Shown: positions 43,171 to 51,550 of the stretch, one piece after another | Layout of the letters: the number at the start of each line of letters is the position of its first letter | Numbering within the stretch: position 1 is the first letter of the stretch | Origin: Desulfovibrio sp. JC022 | GTDB lineage: Bacteria > Desulfobacterota > Desulfovibrionia > Desulfovibrionales > Desulfovibrionaceae | DNA: 64,000 nucleotides | Assembly: GCF_010470665.1 (NCBI RefSeq) | Contig: NZ_VOPZ01000009.1 | Span: 1 to 64,000, forward strand | Direction: 5' to 3' | Program-made: the position numbers and the translations under genes | Notes under the pieces: model-generated | Seen by the model: only the letters and a program-made list of their open reading frames with translations | Told to the model about the DNA's origin: nothing | The model's database searches: none

Positions 43171-43989
43171 ATGGAAGTATTCAAGCCTGAAAAGCTTTTC
43201 GGAATTATCGGACACCCTCTCGGGCATACCATGAGTCCCCTTTTGCACAATTGGGGCTTTTCAGAACATAAAATCCCGGCAGTTTATATGGCATGGCCTA
43301 CTGAACCGGAAAAAGTTGAAAATTTTATGCAGACTTTCAGAAATCTGCCCATTTCCGGCATCAGCGTGACTATTCCGCACAAACTTTCCGTAATGAACTA
43401 CATTGATCAGCTAACAGAGCGCGCCAAGTCAGTTGGAGCGGTGAATACACTCTATTGGAAAGGTGATAAAATCGTGGGCGACAACACTGATGCCGCCGGA
43501 GTGTCCGAGCCGTTACGCCCCTATTCTGATCAGATAAAAACGGCCCTGTTGATCGGTGCAGGCGGCGCTGCTCGCGCTGCGATCACCGGACTTCAATTAT
43601 TGGGCATCAATGAAATATTCATCACCAACCGTACCAAATCCAAAGCAGATGATCTCGCCGCTGAATTCAAAATATCAGTCCTTGATTGGGACACTCGCGG
43701 CGATCAACACTTCGATCTTATCGTGAATTCAACCTCGCTGGGCATGTCTGGAGAATTTCAAGAGATCAACCCCATGATCATGGACAATCAGGATGCGAAC
43801 ACCATCGTCTTCGATCTGGTCTACAATCCCATTGAGACTGTTTTCGTCAAGGAAGCCAAGGCCAAGGGATGCACCGTAATTCACGGAATAGAGATGTTTG
43901 TCCATCAAGGGATGGAGCAATTCCGGTTATGGACCGGAAAAAAATTGGATGAGAAGAAAGCGCGGAAATTATTGCTGGATAATTTGTAA
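43171..43989 (+). CDS. aroE: Shikimate dehydrogenase
   Basis: The 272-residue protein reduces 3-dehydroshikimate to shikimate with NADPH in aromatic amino-acid synthesis. Motifs: GHPLGHTMSPLLHNWGF, SVTIPHKLSVMNYID with the catalytic Lys, GAVNTLYW, GDNTDAAGVSEPL with the catalytic Asp, and the nucleotide site LIGAGGAARAAITGLQLLG with NRT. CAGGAGCTAAAT precedes the ATG. It is monocistronic. Confidence 0.95.
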   Translation: MEVFKPEKLFGIIGHPLGHTMSPLLHNWGFSEHKIPAVYMAWPTEPEKVENFMQTFRNLPISGISVTIPHKLSVMNYIDQLTERAKSVGAVNTLYWKGDKIVGDNTDAAGVSEPLRPYSDQIKTALLIGAGGAARAAITGLQLLGINEIFITNRTKSKADDLAAEFKISVLDWDTRGDQHFDLIVNSTSLGMSGEFQEINPMIMDNQDANTIVFDLVYNPIETVFVKEAKAKGCTVIHGIEMFVHQGMEQFRLWTGKKLDEKKARKLLLDNL

Positions 43990-43994
43990 TCACC

Positions 43995-44025
43995 TTGACA
44001 TAAAAACTGGTACACCATATGTACC
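43995..44025 (+). promoter_or_regulatory. Promoter with overlapping operator of the small orphan gene
   Basis: TTGACA at 43995-44000 is a consensus -35. TATGTA at 44018-44023 lies 17 bases on and is a plausible -10. The perfect inverted repeat GGTACA-CCATA-TGTACC (44009-44025) covers this -10, as a repressor site would. Confidence 0.6.
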
Positions 44026-44067
44026 GAAAAAGTACTTGAACTAAACAAAATTCAAAAGGAGATTAAA

Positions 44068-44310
44068 ATGGCACGGCCCTTTATTGCCCCAGACCCTAAC
44101 GATAGATCTGTAAATGAACCCTCTGTAGTTGTTAGCGCAAACCAAGTTTTGGGCTATTACAACCAAGAAAACAAAGACAATAAAAGAGAAAGAGTCGTAG
44201 ATTCTGTTAAATCTTGGTACATGGATAAAATGGAAGAAGCTGGATGGAGTGAAGCAAAATTCACAGGAAGCCAGTGCGTTTTAGGTGCAAATATTAAATT
44301 AGAAAAATAA
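44068..44310 (+). CDS. Small orphan protein, unknown function
   Basis: The 80-residue protein resembles nothing I know. It starts with MARPFIAPDPNDRSVNEPS, has a charged middle (NKDNKRERVVDSVKSW) and an aromatic-rich C-terminal half (YMDKMEEAGWSEAKFTG) with one Cys. It has no membrane segment or signal peptide. AAAGGAG precedes the ATG at normal distance. The DNA is more AT-rich than neighbouring genes. A well-formed promoter/operator and a perfect terminator frame it, so it is a complete single-gene unit. Confidence 0.7.
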   Translation: MARPFIAPDPNDRSVNEPSVVVSANQVLGYYNQENKDNKRERVVDSVKSWYMDKMEEAGWSEAKFTGSQCVLGANIKLEK

Positions 44311-44354
44311 TTTTATTACCGTAGCTGTTTATAAGACAGGTACGGTAATAAAAT
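44310..44354. terminator. Perfect bidirectional terminator
   Basis: ATTTTATTACCGTA and TACGGTAATAAAAT form 14 perfect pairs, with an inner CTGT/ACAG stem. Both ends carry T-rich tails, so it serves the orphan gene (+) and the aldehyde dehydrogenase (-). Confidence 0.88.
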
Positions 44355-44361
44355 ACTTCAC

Positions 44362-45726
44362 CTACCCAATACAAACAGATTTCACGTTGGTAAATTCGCG
44401 TATTCCATAAGTTGAAAGCTCACGCCCGTAACCGGAGTTCTTAACACCACCGAATGGCAACGGCGGACGGCTGCTGACCCGTCCGTTCAGGTAAACCAAA
44501 CCGGCCTCGATCTGACGGGCAAGGCGTAACCCTTTTTCTTCATCGCGGGTCCAGACAGAACCGCCAAGGCCGAAAGAACTGTCATTAGCCATTTCCATAG
44601 CCTGCTCTTCGCTGTCTGCACGAAAAACAAGGGCTACGGGTCCGAAAAATTCATCACGCCCTGCTTTGCTGTCAAAAGGAACATCAGTAATAATTGTCTG
44701 GGGATAAAAAGCACCCTCGCCTTCAGGGATCGAGCCGCCAATTACCAATTCTCCACCGACTTTAAGGCAAGCATCTACCTGTATTTGCAGATCATTGCGG
44801 AACTGATGTGAAGCCATGGGCCCCATTACAGTGTCTTCATCCAGAGGACTGCCCATAACTACTGATTCCATACATCCCTTCAGCTTCTGCACAAAAGAAT
44901 CGTAAATATCACTGTGAACAATGAACCGCTTGGCAGCAATACAGGCCTGTCCGGCATTGGAACAACGGGATTCAGCCCCGATAACTGAGGCTTTATCCAG
45001 ATCTGCATCAGCAAGGACCACGAAAGCATCACTTCCGCCCAACTCCATAACTGATTTCTTGAGCTTTGCCCCGGCTGCTGCGGCAACTTTGCGCCCTGCA
45101 CCTTCACTCCCTGTGAGGCAAACTCCAATTACGGAATCATGATCAAGAACCTGTTCAACCTGCCCGGCCCCTATGAGCAGGGAACGGAATACGTTTTCAG
45201 GAAATATGGAATCACGGAAAATATCCTCAAGAGCCAATGCACACTGAGGAACGTTTGAAGCGTGTTTTAAGACCATTGTATTCCCGGCCATAAGTGAGGG
45301 CACGGCAATGCGCAAAACCTGCCATACGGGGTAATTCCAAGGCATAACAGCCAAGACCGTTCCCATAGGCGCATAGTCAACGTAACACTGCATGCCGTCC
45401 ACAGTTTTCGGCTCACTGGCCAGCATGTCCGCGCCATTGTCAGCATAAAAATCACAGACCGTTGCAGACTTTAGAACTTCTGCCCTGCCGGACTTGAGCG
45501 GCTTGCCCATTTCAGCTGCCATAAGCTCTGCAAAGCTGTCCGCGCGTTCGCGAAGCAGCCCTGCCAGATTGCGCAGACAGTCTGCACGCTGCTCAAAAGA
45601 GCTTAATTTCCATGTGGAGAATGCATCCGCAACTGAAGATAAAATTGAAGAAGTTTCTGCGGAGCTTAATTCGGTAAATTTTTTTTCGACCTTTCCGGTC
45701 ATAGGATTGGTACTCTGAATAGCCAT
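44362..45726 (-). CDS. NAD(P)-dependent aldehyde dehydrogenase (succinate-semialdehyde dehydrogenase-like)
   Basis: The 454-residue enzyme has the family catalytic segments: MPWNYPVWQVLRIAVPSLMAGN near residue 130, the Glu in VMELGGSDAFVVL, and the Cys in NAGQACIAAKRFIV. FGGVKNSGYGRELSTYG ends the C-terminal side. The short N-terminus and overall pattern fit the Sad/GabD-like group that oxidises succinate semialdehyde or similar short aldehydes; the substrate is not settled. The ribosome site is weak. It lies after the mltD terminator and needs its own promoter. Confidence 0.9.
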   Translation of the reverse strand: MAIQSTNPMTGKVEKKFTELSSAETSSILSSVADAFSTWKLSSFEQRADCLRNLAGLLRERADSFAELMAAEMGKPLKSGRAEVLKSATVCDFYADNGADMLASEPKTVDGMQCYVDYAPMGTVLAVMPWNYPVWQVLRIAVPSLMAGNTMVLKHASNVPQCALALEDIFRDSIFPENVFRSLLIGAGQVEQVLDHDSVIGVCLTGSEGAGRKVAAAAGAKLKKSVMELGGSDAFVVLADADLDKASVIGAESRCSNAGQACIAAKRFIVHSDIYDSFVQKLKGCMESVVMGSPLDEDTVMGPMASHQFRNDLQIQVDACLKVGGELVIGGSIPEGEGAFYPQTIITDVPFDSKAGRDEFFGPVALVFRADSEEQAMEMANDSSFGLGGSVWTRDEEKGLRLARQIEAGLVYLNGRVSSRPPLPFGGVKNSGYGRELSTYGIREFTNVKSVCIG

Positions 45727-45815
45727 CTGGGCAATACCTTGTTTTATATGATTCTTCTCAAATGAAATGTGATTTTGATCACTGCGTGGAAAGGCTACTT
45801 AACAAGAAAGGAACA

Positions 45816-45851
45816 AAAGAAAAAGGCGGCTGCCCTTGGACAACCGCCTTT
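45816..45851 (-). terminator. Terminator of the lytic transglycosylase gene
   Basis: AAAGGCGG and CCGCCTTT stem (45822-45829/45844-45851) with a loop of 14 bases, read on the minus strand into a T-rich tail. Confidence 0.8.
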
Positions 45852-45876
45852 ATTTTGATTTTAAGCCAAAAAGGGA

Positions 45877-47499
45877 TTACTGAACGTAAACCTTGATTCT
45901 GTCACCGGGACGAAGAATTGATTTTGAATTCAGGCTGTTCCATTTCATGAGCGAAGAAACTTTCACTCCGAAACGGCGGGCGATTTTCCAGAGATTGTCG
46001 CCACGACGCACGCGGTATTTAACCATTTGCTGTTTTACGTTCTCAGCCTTGGCAACGGAACGGGCAGAACTTTTGGCGTTGTTGTCGGGAATGTAGAGCT
46101 TCTGGCCGATCTTCAGCTTGGAAGAATAAATCCCGTTGGCACGCTTGAGCGTAGCCACACTTACACTATAACGGCTGGCAATATCCCAAAGGGTGTCACC
46201 CTTGCGAACCCGGTAGTTTGCCCTGCTCTGAGCGGTACGACGGGTTTTACTGGCCTTGGATGTATAGAGAGACTTGGAAGCACCTTTACCCGGAATCATG
46301 ATGTACTGGCCGGGCTTGATCAGGTTGGATCTGCGGTTGTTGACCGACTTGAGCACTGCCACAGGAGTACCGTAACGGCGGGCAATGCGATACCAGGAAT
46401 CACCCTTGCGGATTTTGTAGCGCTTGTACCCCGCAAAAGGACGTGAGTTGGGGGATTCAAGATAATCGGCAGCATCAGCCATAACCCTTTCGGGCAGGTA
46501 AGCATTGATAACGGCGTTGGGCGGGCTGACCTGTCTGCGGAAATGGGGGTTGAGCTTATGAAACTCACTCCATTTCATGCCGCAGGCTTTGGCAAGGGCC
46601 AGCAGATCGGTTCCGCCGGGAACCTTTACTGTTTCAACCTGAATACCGTTATTCCAATCGATATTCTCGAATCCAAGCTCTTCAAGGTTTTTAAAAATCT
46701 TGGAAATAGCAATAAACTTGGGAACGTAGTTCTTTGTTTCTTTGCGTAATCTGTAACGATAGCTCAGCTTATAATTCTTTTTGGTAAGATCAAAAAAATC
46801 CTGTGCACCGGTCTTACGGAGTGCACGCCCGATCTTTCCTTCACCAGCATTATAAGCGGCCAGAGCAAGATACCAGTCTCCAAACATGCCATGAAGAACA
46901 TTCAGATACTTTGCAGCTGCAACGGTCGACTTGTACGGATCTCTGCGTTCATCAATCCACCAATCGACACGAAGGCCGTAAAGACGGCCTGTATAAGGCA
47001 TAAACTGCCACAGGCCACCGGCACCGACACGTGAATATGCCCAGGCATTGTATCCACTTTCGGCAAACGGCAACATTGCAATATCTTCGGGAATACCATT
47101 CTCCTTCAGTACCTGACGTACGTAAGGAAGAAATGGCTCGGAACGTTTCAACCACCGGGTAAAAGTCTTACGGGCTTTGTGAGTAAAAAAACCAAAATAT
47201 TGCTGAACTTCCTTGGTATCGTGTTCGTTGAGGTTGAAGTAGATACCGTTGCTGGACTGGAGGACTTTTTCTTCCTCCGGGGTAAGTATCTCTTCTTCCT
47301 GCGGTGCTGCTTCAAGCTCAGGGTCGAGAGGCTCAACACCGGAATCGGTAACCTCAGATTCCACTGAAGCTTCACTTTTAAGAGCAGCTGTAGTCTGAGC
47401 ATCAAGCTCAGCCTCATTAACCGGAGCAGTCTTGGCAGAACATCCGGCAAAAAATGCAAATAAAGCCAGAAGCGCGATTAACCGAAATGAATTCAGCAT
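45877..47499 (-). CDS. mltD: Membrane-bound lytic murein transglycosylase D-like lipoprotein with three LysM domains
   Basis: The 540-residue protein has a lipobox (FFAGC, Cys19). A soluble lytic transglycosylase domain follows (MLPFAESGYNAWAYSRVG with the catalytic Glu; GLWQFMPYTGRLYGLRVDWW; ALAAYNAGEGKIGRAL). Three LysM peptidoglycan-binding modules end it (each YxxRxGDxxxxIARRxG-like: at about residues 360-405, 425-470 and 495-540). It cuts the glycan strand of peptidoglycan to 1,6-anhydro ends from the outer membrane. The ATG at 47499 follows AAGGGG; the frame extends to 47547 but that adds an N-terminus unlike a signal peptide. Confidence 0.93.
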   Translation of the reverse strand: MLNSFRLIALLALFAFFAGCSAKTAPVNEAELDAQTTAALKSEASVESEVTDSGVEPLDPELEAAPQEEEILTPEEEKVLQSSNGIYFNLNEHDTKEVQQYFGFFTHKARKTFTRWLKRSEPFLPYVRQVLKENGIPEDIAMLPFAESGYNAWAYSRVGAGGLWQFMPYTGRLYGLRVDWWIDERRDPYKSTVAAAKYLNVLHGMFGDWYLALAAYNAGEGKIGRALRKTGAQDFFDLTKKNYKLSYRYRLRKETKNYVPKFIAISKIFKNLEELGFENIDWNNGIQVETVKVPGGTDLLALAKACGMKWSEFHKLNPHFRRQVSPPNAVINAYLPERVMADAADYLESPNSRPFAGYKRYKIRKGDSWYRIARRYGTPVAVLKSVNNRRSNLIKPGQYIMIPGKGASKSLYTSKASKTRRTAQSRANYRVRKGDTLWDIASRYSVSVATLKRANGIYSSKLKIGQKLYIPDNNAKSSARSVAKAENVKQQMVKYRVRRGDNLWKIARRFGVKVSSLMKWNSLNSKSILRPGDRIKVYVQ

Positions 47500-47937
47500 C
47501 TTCGACCCCTTGTCACTGTGGACGTCAAACGTATTGATTTTATCCATAATTTATCTAGAAAAACTATAAATTTTGCTTGGTTAGACACTGATATTTAAAT
47601 TTAACAGCTTAAAAATAAAGGATTTTCAGTGCATATGATTGAGTTGTTCAAACATATGTAGAGCTATACTAAAGCGCGAGGGTTTGCAATAGTAAAACGA
47701 AAGGTATAGGTTGCCAAAACCGTTCAGGCGCAAGGGTTTTAGTCCTGCCCGGTCTGTTTTAAAATGGATTTGGTGTTAATAAAATGAGATTCGTATTCAC
47801 CGTAACAAAGCATTTTTATTAACCAATTCCCCGCATGAAAGTTAGACACTTTCATACGCTTTAAATGCCCCATACAAACACAAAGAATCCGCACTCAGTG
47901 CTAATTTTTATATTTTTAATAAAAAGGTAAACTTTAC
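47500..47937. promoter_or_regulatory. Divergent intergenic region between mltD and rlmB
   Basis: A 438-base AT-rich stretch holds the promoters of both genes. A ten-base repeat GTTAGACACT occurs at 47580-47589 and again near 47842-47851. The second copy is part of the small hairpin ATGAAAGT/ACTTTCAT. I see no gene with a good ribosome site. Confidence 0.35.
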
Positions 47938-48693
47938 ATGAAAAAAAGAACCAGAGAAGATGACAACACCATCATAGCAGGCCGTAAACCGGTTCAAGAG
48001 ATGCTTTTAGATGCTCCGGAAAGGATTGACCTGCTTTATCTGCAAAAAGGGCGTCAGGACAAGAATTTCGAGCGCACAATCCAACGCTGCAAAAAGCACG
48101 GCATCAAATATAAAATTGCAGACAAAACTGAACTGGGTCGGATTTATTCCGGAAACCATCAGGGAATCATCGCAAGAGTTGCCGCCATGTCCTACGCTGA
48201 CTTCGATGATATGCTGGAAAATCTTTCAGATTCTCCCCTGCCTTTGCTCATCGTTCTCGATCAGGTGCAGGACCCCGGCAATATCGGTGTGCTGGCCCGC
48301 TCCCTGTACGCACTGGGCGGAGCCGGAATTGTAACCGCCAAGCACGGCGGGGCATTTCTGGGACCTGCGGCAGTTAAAGCTAGTGCCGGAGCACTGACCA
48401 AGCTTCCCGTAGCGAGGGTTAACAACATTTCGCAGGCTCTGGACAAAGCCATAGATATGGGCATCAACATTTACGGAGCCGGACTTGATGTTGATTCCTC
48501 CTCCGCTTACACAGCTGAAATCAATACCCCGGCCATTCTCGTGCTGGGCAACGAGGAAAAAGGTATCCGCTTCAACGTTGAAAAACGTTGCCAGAAACTG
48601 ATCCACATTCCCTTCCGCCGCGAATTCGATTCCCTGAATGTTGCACAGGCCGGAGCCATGCTGATAAGTGAATTTGCAAGACGTCTGGGTTAA
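47938..48693 (+). CDS. rlmB: 23S rRNA (guanosine-2'-O-)-methyltransferase RlmB-like (SpoU family)
   Basis: The 251-residue protein has the substrate-binding N-terminal domain (IIAGRKPVQEMLLDAPERIDLL, SGNHQGIIARVA) and the SpoU knot domain (LIVLDQVQDPGNIGVLARSLYALG, LVLGNEEKGIR, IPFRREFDSLNVAQAGAMLI). This is the RlmB pattern, which methylates a single guanosine of 23S rRNA. The ATG at 47938 follows AAAAAGGTAAACTTTAC. Confidence 0.93.
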   Translation: MKKRTREDDNTIIAGRKPVQEMLLDAPERIDLLYLQKGRQDKNFERTIQRCKKHGIKYKIADKTELGRIYSGNHQGIIARVAAMSYADFDDMLENLSDSPLPLLIVLDQVQDPGNIGVLARSLYALGGAGIVTAKHGGAFLGPAAVKASAGALTKLPVARVNNISQALDKAIDMGINIYGAGLDVDSSSAYTAEINTPAILVLGNEEKGIRFNVEKRCQKLIHIPFRREFDSLNVAQAGAMLISEFARRLG

Positions 48694-48732
48694 TTTCCTG
48701 CAATACAACCTGTCAAACCAGACATAAAGTAA

Positions 48733-48764
48733 GCCCCCTGAAGATCACACTTTCTTCAGGGGGC
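48733..48764. terminator. Hairpin between convergent rlmB and fliQ
   Basis: GCCCCCTGAAGA-TCACACTT-TCTTCAGGGGGC is a perfect 12-base stem. Tails are only moderately T-rich on either side. Confidence 0.75.
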
Positions 48765-48792
48765 ATTATCATAGAAAAAAACTAGAGTAACT

Positions 48793-49062
48793 CTACTTAA
48801 TATAGTTGGGCAGATTAAGAAAAATATTGCGTGTAAAATCAATCATTTTATCCATGATCCACGGAAAAGCAAAAAGCAATGCAATAAACATGGAAACAAT
48901 TTTGGGCACAAAGGTCAGGGTCATTTCCTGAATCTGTGTAGCAGCCTGAATAACGGACACAAAAATACCTACCACCAGCCCGACCATGAGCATGGGCAGA
49001 GCCAGCGTAAGGGCCAGTTCAATTGACTGTTTCGCAAATCCGATAACAAATTCTGGGGTCAT
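48793..49062 (-). CDS. fliQ: Flagellar export apparatus protein FliQ
   Basis: The 89-residue membrane protein has two membrane segments and the FliQ motifs MTPEFVIGFAKQSIELALTLALPML and ISVIQAATQIQEMTLTFVPK. It is part of the flagellar type III export gate with FliP and FliR. GGAGG precedes the ATG. It is the last gene of the operon seen here. Confidence 0.95.
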   Translation of the reverse strand: MTPEFVIGFAKQSIELALTLALPMLMVGLVVGIFVSVIQAATQIQEMTLTFVPKIVSMFIALLFAFPWIMDKMIDFTRNIFLNLPNYIK

Positions 49063-49103
49063 TTTTTATGCCTCCGCGTAAAAAAAACGCACTACTGCCC
49101 GGG

Positions 49104-49895
49104 TCACTGAAAAGTGTTGACGATGGAGCCCGTCAAAAGCGACCAGCCGTCAACCATGATAAACAGCAATATCTTAAAGGGCAATGAAACCATTGCCGGG
49201 GGCAGCATCATCATACCCATGGCCAGCAAAATACTGGCGATAACCATATCAAGAATCAAAAAAGGCACATAGATCAGAAATCCGATGGTAAACCCGGTCT
49301 TCAGCTCACTGATGGTATAGGCGGCAACGAGGAGCATTGTGTTGACATCCTCTTTGGTTTCCGGCCGCTTTTCACCGGTGATGGAATAAAAAATGGAAAG
49401 GTCTTTCTCTCGGGTATGCTTGAATAAAAAAGTCCTGATGGGAACCTGCGCCCGGTCTATGGCTTCTTTAAAACCGATTTCCTCATTGAGATAAGGCTGC
49501 AAGGCTGCATCGTTAACAGCCTTCCCGGTAGGCATCATAATGACCACGGTCATGAAAATGGCGAGGGAAGCCAGAATCTGGTTGGGCGGCATCTGCTGCG
49601 TGCCCATGGCCTGACGCAGAAAGTGAAAGACGATAATAATCCGGGTAAATGAGGTCATGGTCAGCAGAATAGACGGAGCCATACCCAGAACAGTCAGCAG
49701 AAACAGGATTTCCAACAGTTTGGCAACCTGCTCCGGTTCTTCCTGCCCGGCGGCAAGATTGAGCGAAAGGGTAGGTACTGTATCCTGCGCAAAAGCAGCT
49801 GCCGGAATGAGCAGCAGAAAAACTGCGCTAAGAGTCAGAAGAGCCGGAGCTTTCTTTTTCAAGATACCCGGCAAAGTCGCTATCAGTCTTTGCAT
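49104..49895 (-). CDS. fliP: Flagellar export apparatus protein FliP
   Basis: The 263-residue protein (from the ATG at 49895) has a signal peptide (ending PAAAFAQD), LTVLGMAPSILLTMTSFTRIIIVFHFLRQAMGTQQMPPNQIL and VPFLILDMVIASILLAMGMMMLPP. These are FliP family segments of the export gate. The start is uncertain: ATGs at 49895, 49904 and 49913 all lie inside the end of fliO, so the two genes overlap by 68-86 bases in different frames, an unusual arrangement for this pair. Confidence 0.92.
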   Translation of the reverse strand: MQRLIATLPGILKKKAPALLTLSAVFLLLIPAAAFAQDTVPTLSLNLAAGQEEPEQVAKLLEILFLLTVLGMAPSILLTMTSFTRIIIVFHFLRQAMGTQQMPPNQILASLAIFMTVVIMMPTGKAVNDAALQPYLNEEIGFKEAIDRAQVPIRTFLFKHTREKDLSIFYSITGEKRPETKEDVNTMLLVAAYTISELKTGFTIGFLIYVPFLILDMVIASILLAMGMMMLPPAMVSLPFKILLFIMVDGWSLLTGSIVNTFQ

Positions 49896-50193
49896 GCCCT
49901 TCATCCCTTGCATGGAGCAGAGTAATTTTATCATGAGTAACACCGACCACCATTTCGCGATCGCGATACCTGACCACTGTAATATTCTGGCGCGGACCAA
50001 GCGCAAGTCGATCCACAATTTCAAGCGCGCCCCTTCTGGTGCCCGGAAAAGCACCGCCGATATTCAAACGGCGCAAAAAATAATAAGCCAGAAACAGCAT
50101 TGCCAAAATGAAAAAAAGTGCTGCCGACATCTTAAGCACAGAGGTAATCCCGGAATCCGGAGCCATAAGAACAGCAGCAGTGGCATTAGGCAA
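49828..50193 (-). CDS. fliO: Flagellar assembly protein FliO
   Basis: The 121-residue protein has one membrane helix (residues ~20-42, ALFFILAMLFLAYYF) and a FliO-type cytoplasmic tail (RRGALEIVDRLALGPRQNITVVRYRDREMVVGVT). It stabilises FliP during export-gate assembly. Its start overlaps the fliN stop by 8 bases, and its end overlaps fliP. Confidence 0.9.
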   Translation of the reverse strand: MPNATAAVLMAPDSGITSVLKMSAALFFILAMLFLAYYFLRRLNIGGAFPGTRRGALEIVDRLALGPRQNITVVRYRDREMVVGVTHDKITLLHARDEGHAKTDSDFAGYLEKESSGSSDS

Positions 50194-50875
50194 GGTGCTT
50201 CACCCTTTCAATGGGACTGATAATATCAGTCAGCCTGATACCGAATTTTTCATTAATAACAACAGCCTCGCCACGAGCAACCAGCTTGCCGTTAACATAG
50301 ATTTCAAGGGGTTCCCCGGCCAGCTTGGTCAATTCAACAACAGAACCGGTTCCCAGTTGCAGAAGCTCGTTGATGAGCATCCTTGAACGGCCCAGTTCCG
50401 CAGAAACATCCAGCGGAATATCGAGAATAAAATCGAGGTCACGCCTTGAACCGTCATGGCGCGGGTTCTTGGCTTCATTGGTCAGGTCCTTGAAATCAGC
50501 ATCACGGGTCTGGGTGCGCAGAAATTCCTGTTCTTTTTCCTTGCGGATGTCATCACCGGTATCTTCCGCCAGCGCAGCAGCCCATTCATCAGCAAGACCT
50601 TCATCTCCGCCGCCACCGGCGTCGAGATCCATTTCACCGCCGCCCTCATCACCCTGCTCACCGAGGGCAGCCGCCCATTCGTCAGCAAGGGCATCCTCGT
50701 CGGCTGCTCCGCCATCATCCTGGTCGGCCAGAGCCGCAGCCCATTCATCAGCTAAAGCTTCGTCATTACCGTTACCGGGATCACCGCCCAGAGGGTCACC
50801 ACCTTCGGAATCGTCAGTGAGTGCGTCCGCCCACTCCTGCGCGAGTTTATCCTGATCAAGATCATCTGACATCAT
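50186..50875 (-). CDS. fliN: Flagellar motor switch protein FliN with repeat-expanded N-terminus
   Basis: The 229-residue protein ends in a normal SpoA domain (residues ~145-225; LDIPLDVSAELGRSRMLINELL, GSVVELTKLAGEPLEIYVNGK, FGIRLTDIISPIER), which forms the C-ring. The N-terminal ~105 residues are unusual. The FliN motif LADEWAAAL occurs four times (11-19 as LAQEWADAL, then 41-49, 63-71, 94-102), joined by acidic Gly/Asp linkers. Most FliN proteins, as I recall, have one such motif and 100-140 residues. GGAGG precedes the ATG. It lies between fliL and fliO. Confidence 0.93.
   Translation of the reverse strand: MMSDDLDQDKLAQEWADALTDDSEGGDPLGGDPGNGNDEALADEWAAALADQDDGGAADEDALADEWAAALGEQGDEGGGEMDLDAGGGGDEGLADEWAAALAEDTGDDIRKEKEQEFLRTQTRDADFKDLTNEAKNPRHDGSRRDLDFILDIPLDVSAELGRSRMLINELLQLGTGSVVELTKLAGEPLEIYVNGKLVARGEAVVINEKFGIRLTDIISPIERVKHLA
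50557..50845 (-). repeat. Four-copy coding repeat in fliN
   Basis: Four copies encode the nine-residue LADEWAAAL motif (LAQEWADAL in the first), spaced 22-31 residues apart with Asp/Gly-rich linkers. DNA similarity between copies suggests internal duplication. Confidence 0.8.
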
Positions 50876-50971
50876 AGCAGCCTACCTCCGGATTAATCAT
50901 TGGCCATCCCGTAAAAACAGTTCTGCCGACATAAATTCGACACACCATCAAGGGGTTAAGCAAAAACCGTG

Positions 50972-51472
50972 CTACTGGATAACCATATCCGTAAAATATA
51001 CCTGTAAAACCTTGGAACCGCCCATAATTTGATTCAACCGGTCTACAATTTCCTTTTTCAGGAGAATTTTGCTCTCCATGGTGGAAAGATCCTGATAAGT
51101 CTTGCTGGAAAGCAGCAGGATAAGCGTATCCTTGACCATGGGTTCTTTCTTGGAAAGCTCAGCCACAGCTTCCTCGCTGACAACTTCAACATCAATTCCG
51201 AGCTTAAGATACCTGCGCCCGAGCGGATCAGCAAGGTTGACTACAAAAGTAGGCAGGGTAATGGTGAATCCGTCACCGGGCAGGGTTCCGGGATCTTCAC
51301 CCTCGGCAGCCTGCTCATCCTTCTGTTCTTCCACAGCATCATCAGGCTGGGCGGCAAAAAATTTCTTGTAGGCGAAAAAACCACCGCCACCAAGTATCGC
51401 CAGAAGCAGGATAAGGATTATCCACTTCAGCATTCCGCCTTTCTTTTTCGGTTCCTGACCATCATCAGCCAT
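50972..51472 (-). CDS. fliL: Flagellar basal body-associated protein FliL
   Basis: The 166-residue protein has an N-terminal membrane helix (residues ~14-30, LKWIILILLLAILGGGGFFAY) and a periplasmic FliL domain (FVVNLADPLGRRYLKLGIDVEVV, MVKDTLILLLSSKTYQDLST, VLQVYFTDMVIQ). It rings the stator and supports its activation. It lies between the stator genes and fliN. GAGGGTG precedes the ATG. Confidence 0.93.
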   Translation of the reverse strand: MADDGQEPKKKGGMLKWIILILLLAILGGGGFFAYKKFFAAQPDDAVEEQKDEQAAEGEDPGTLPGDGFTITLPTFVVNLADPLGRRYLKLGIDVEVVSEEAVAELSKKEPMVKDTLILLLSSKTYQDLSTMESKILLKKEIVDRLNQIMGGSKVLQVYFTDMVIQ

Positions 51473-51550
51473 GATTCACCCTCTTAAGCTTAATATTGCG
51501 CCAATCAAATTCATCAATATGAATTTGATAACTTTTTTATAGGACTTACA

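Noticed and set aside
47779-47817. 12-residue frame MRFVFTVTKHFY before rlmB as a leader peptide
   Set aside because: There is no good ribosome site upstream and no following terminator hairpin.
50325-50855. 176-residue antisense frame over fliN
   Set aside because: It is the shadow of the Asp/Gly/Ala-rich repeats, giving a Ser/Pro/Ala-rich product without a start signal.
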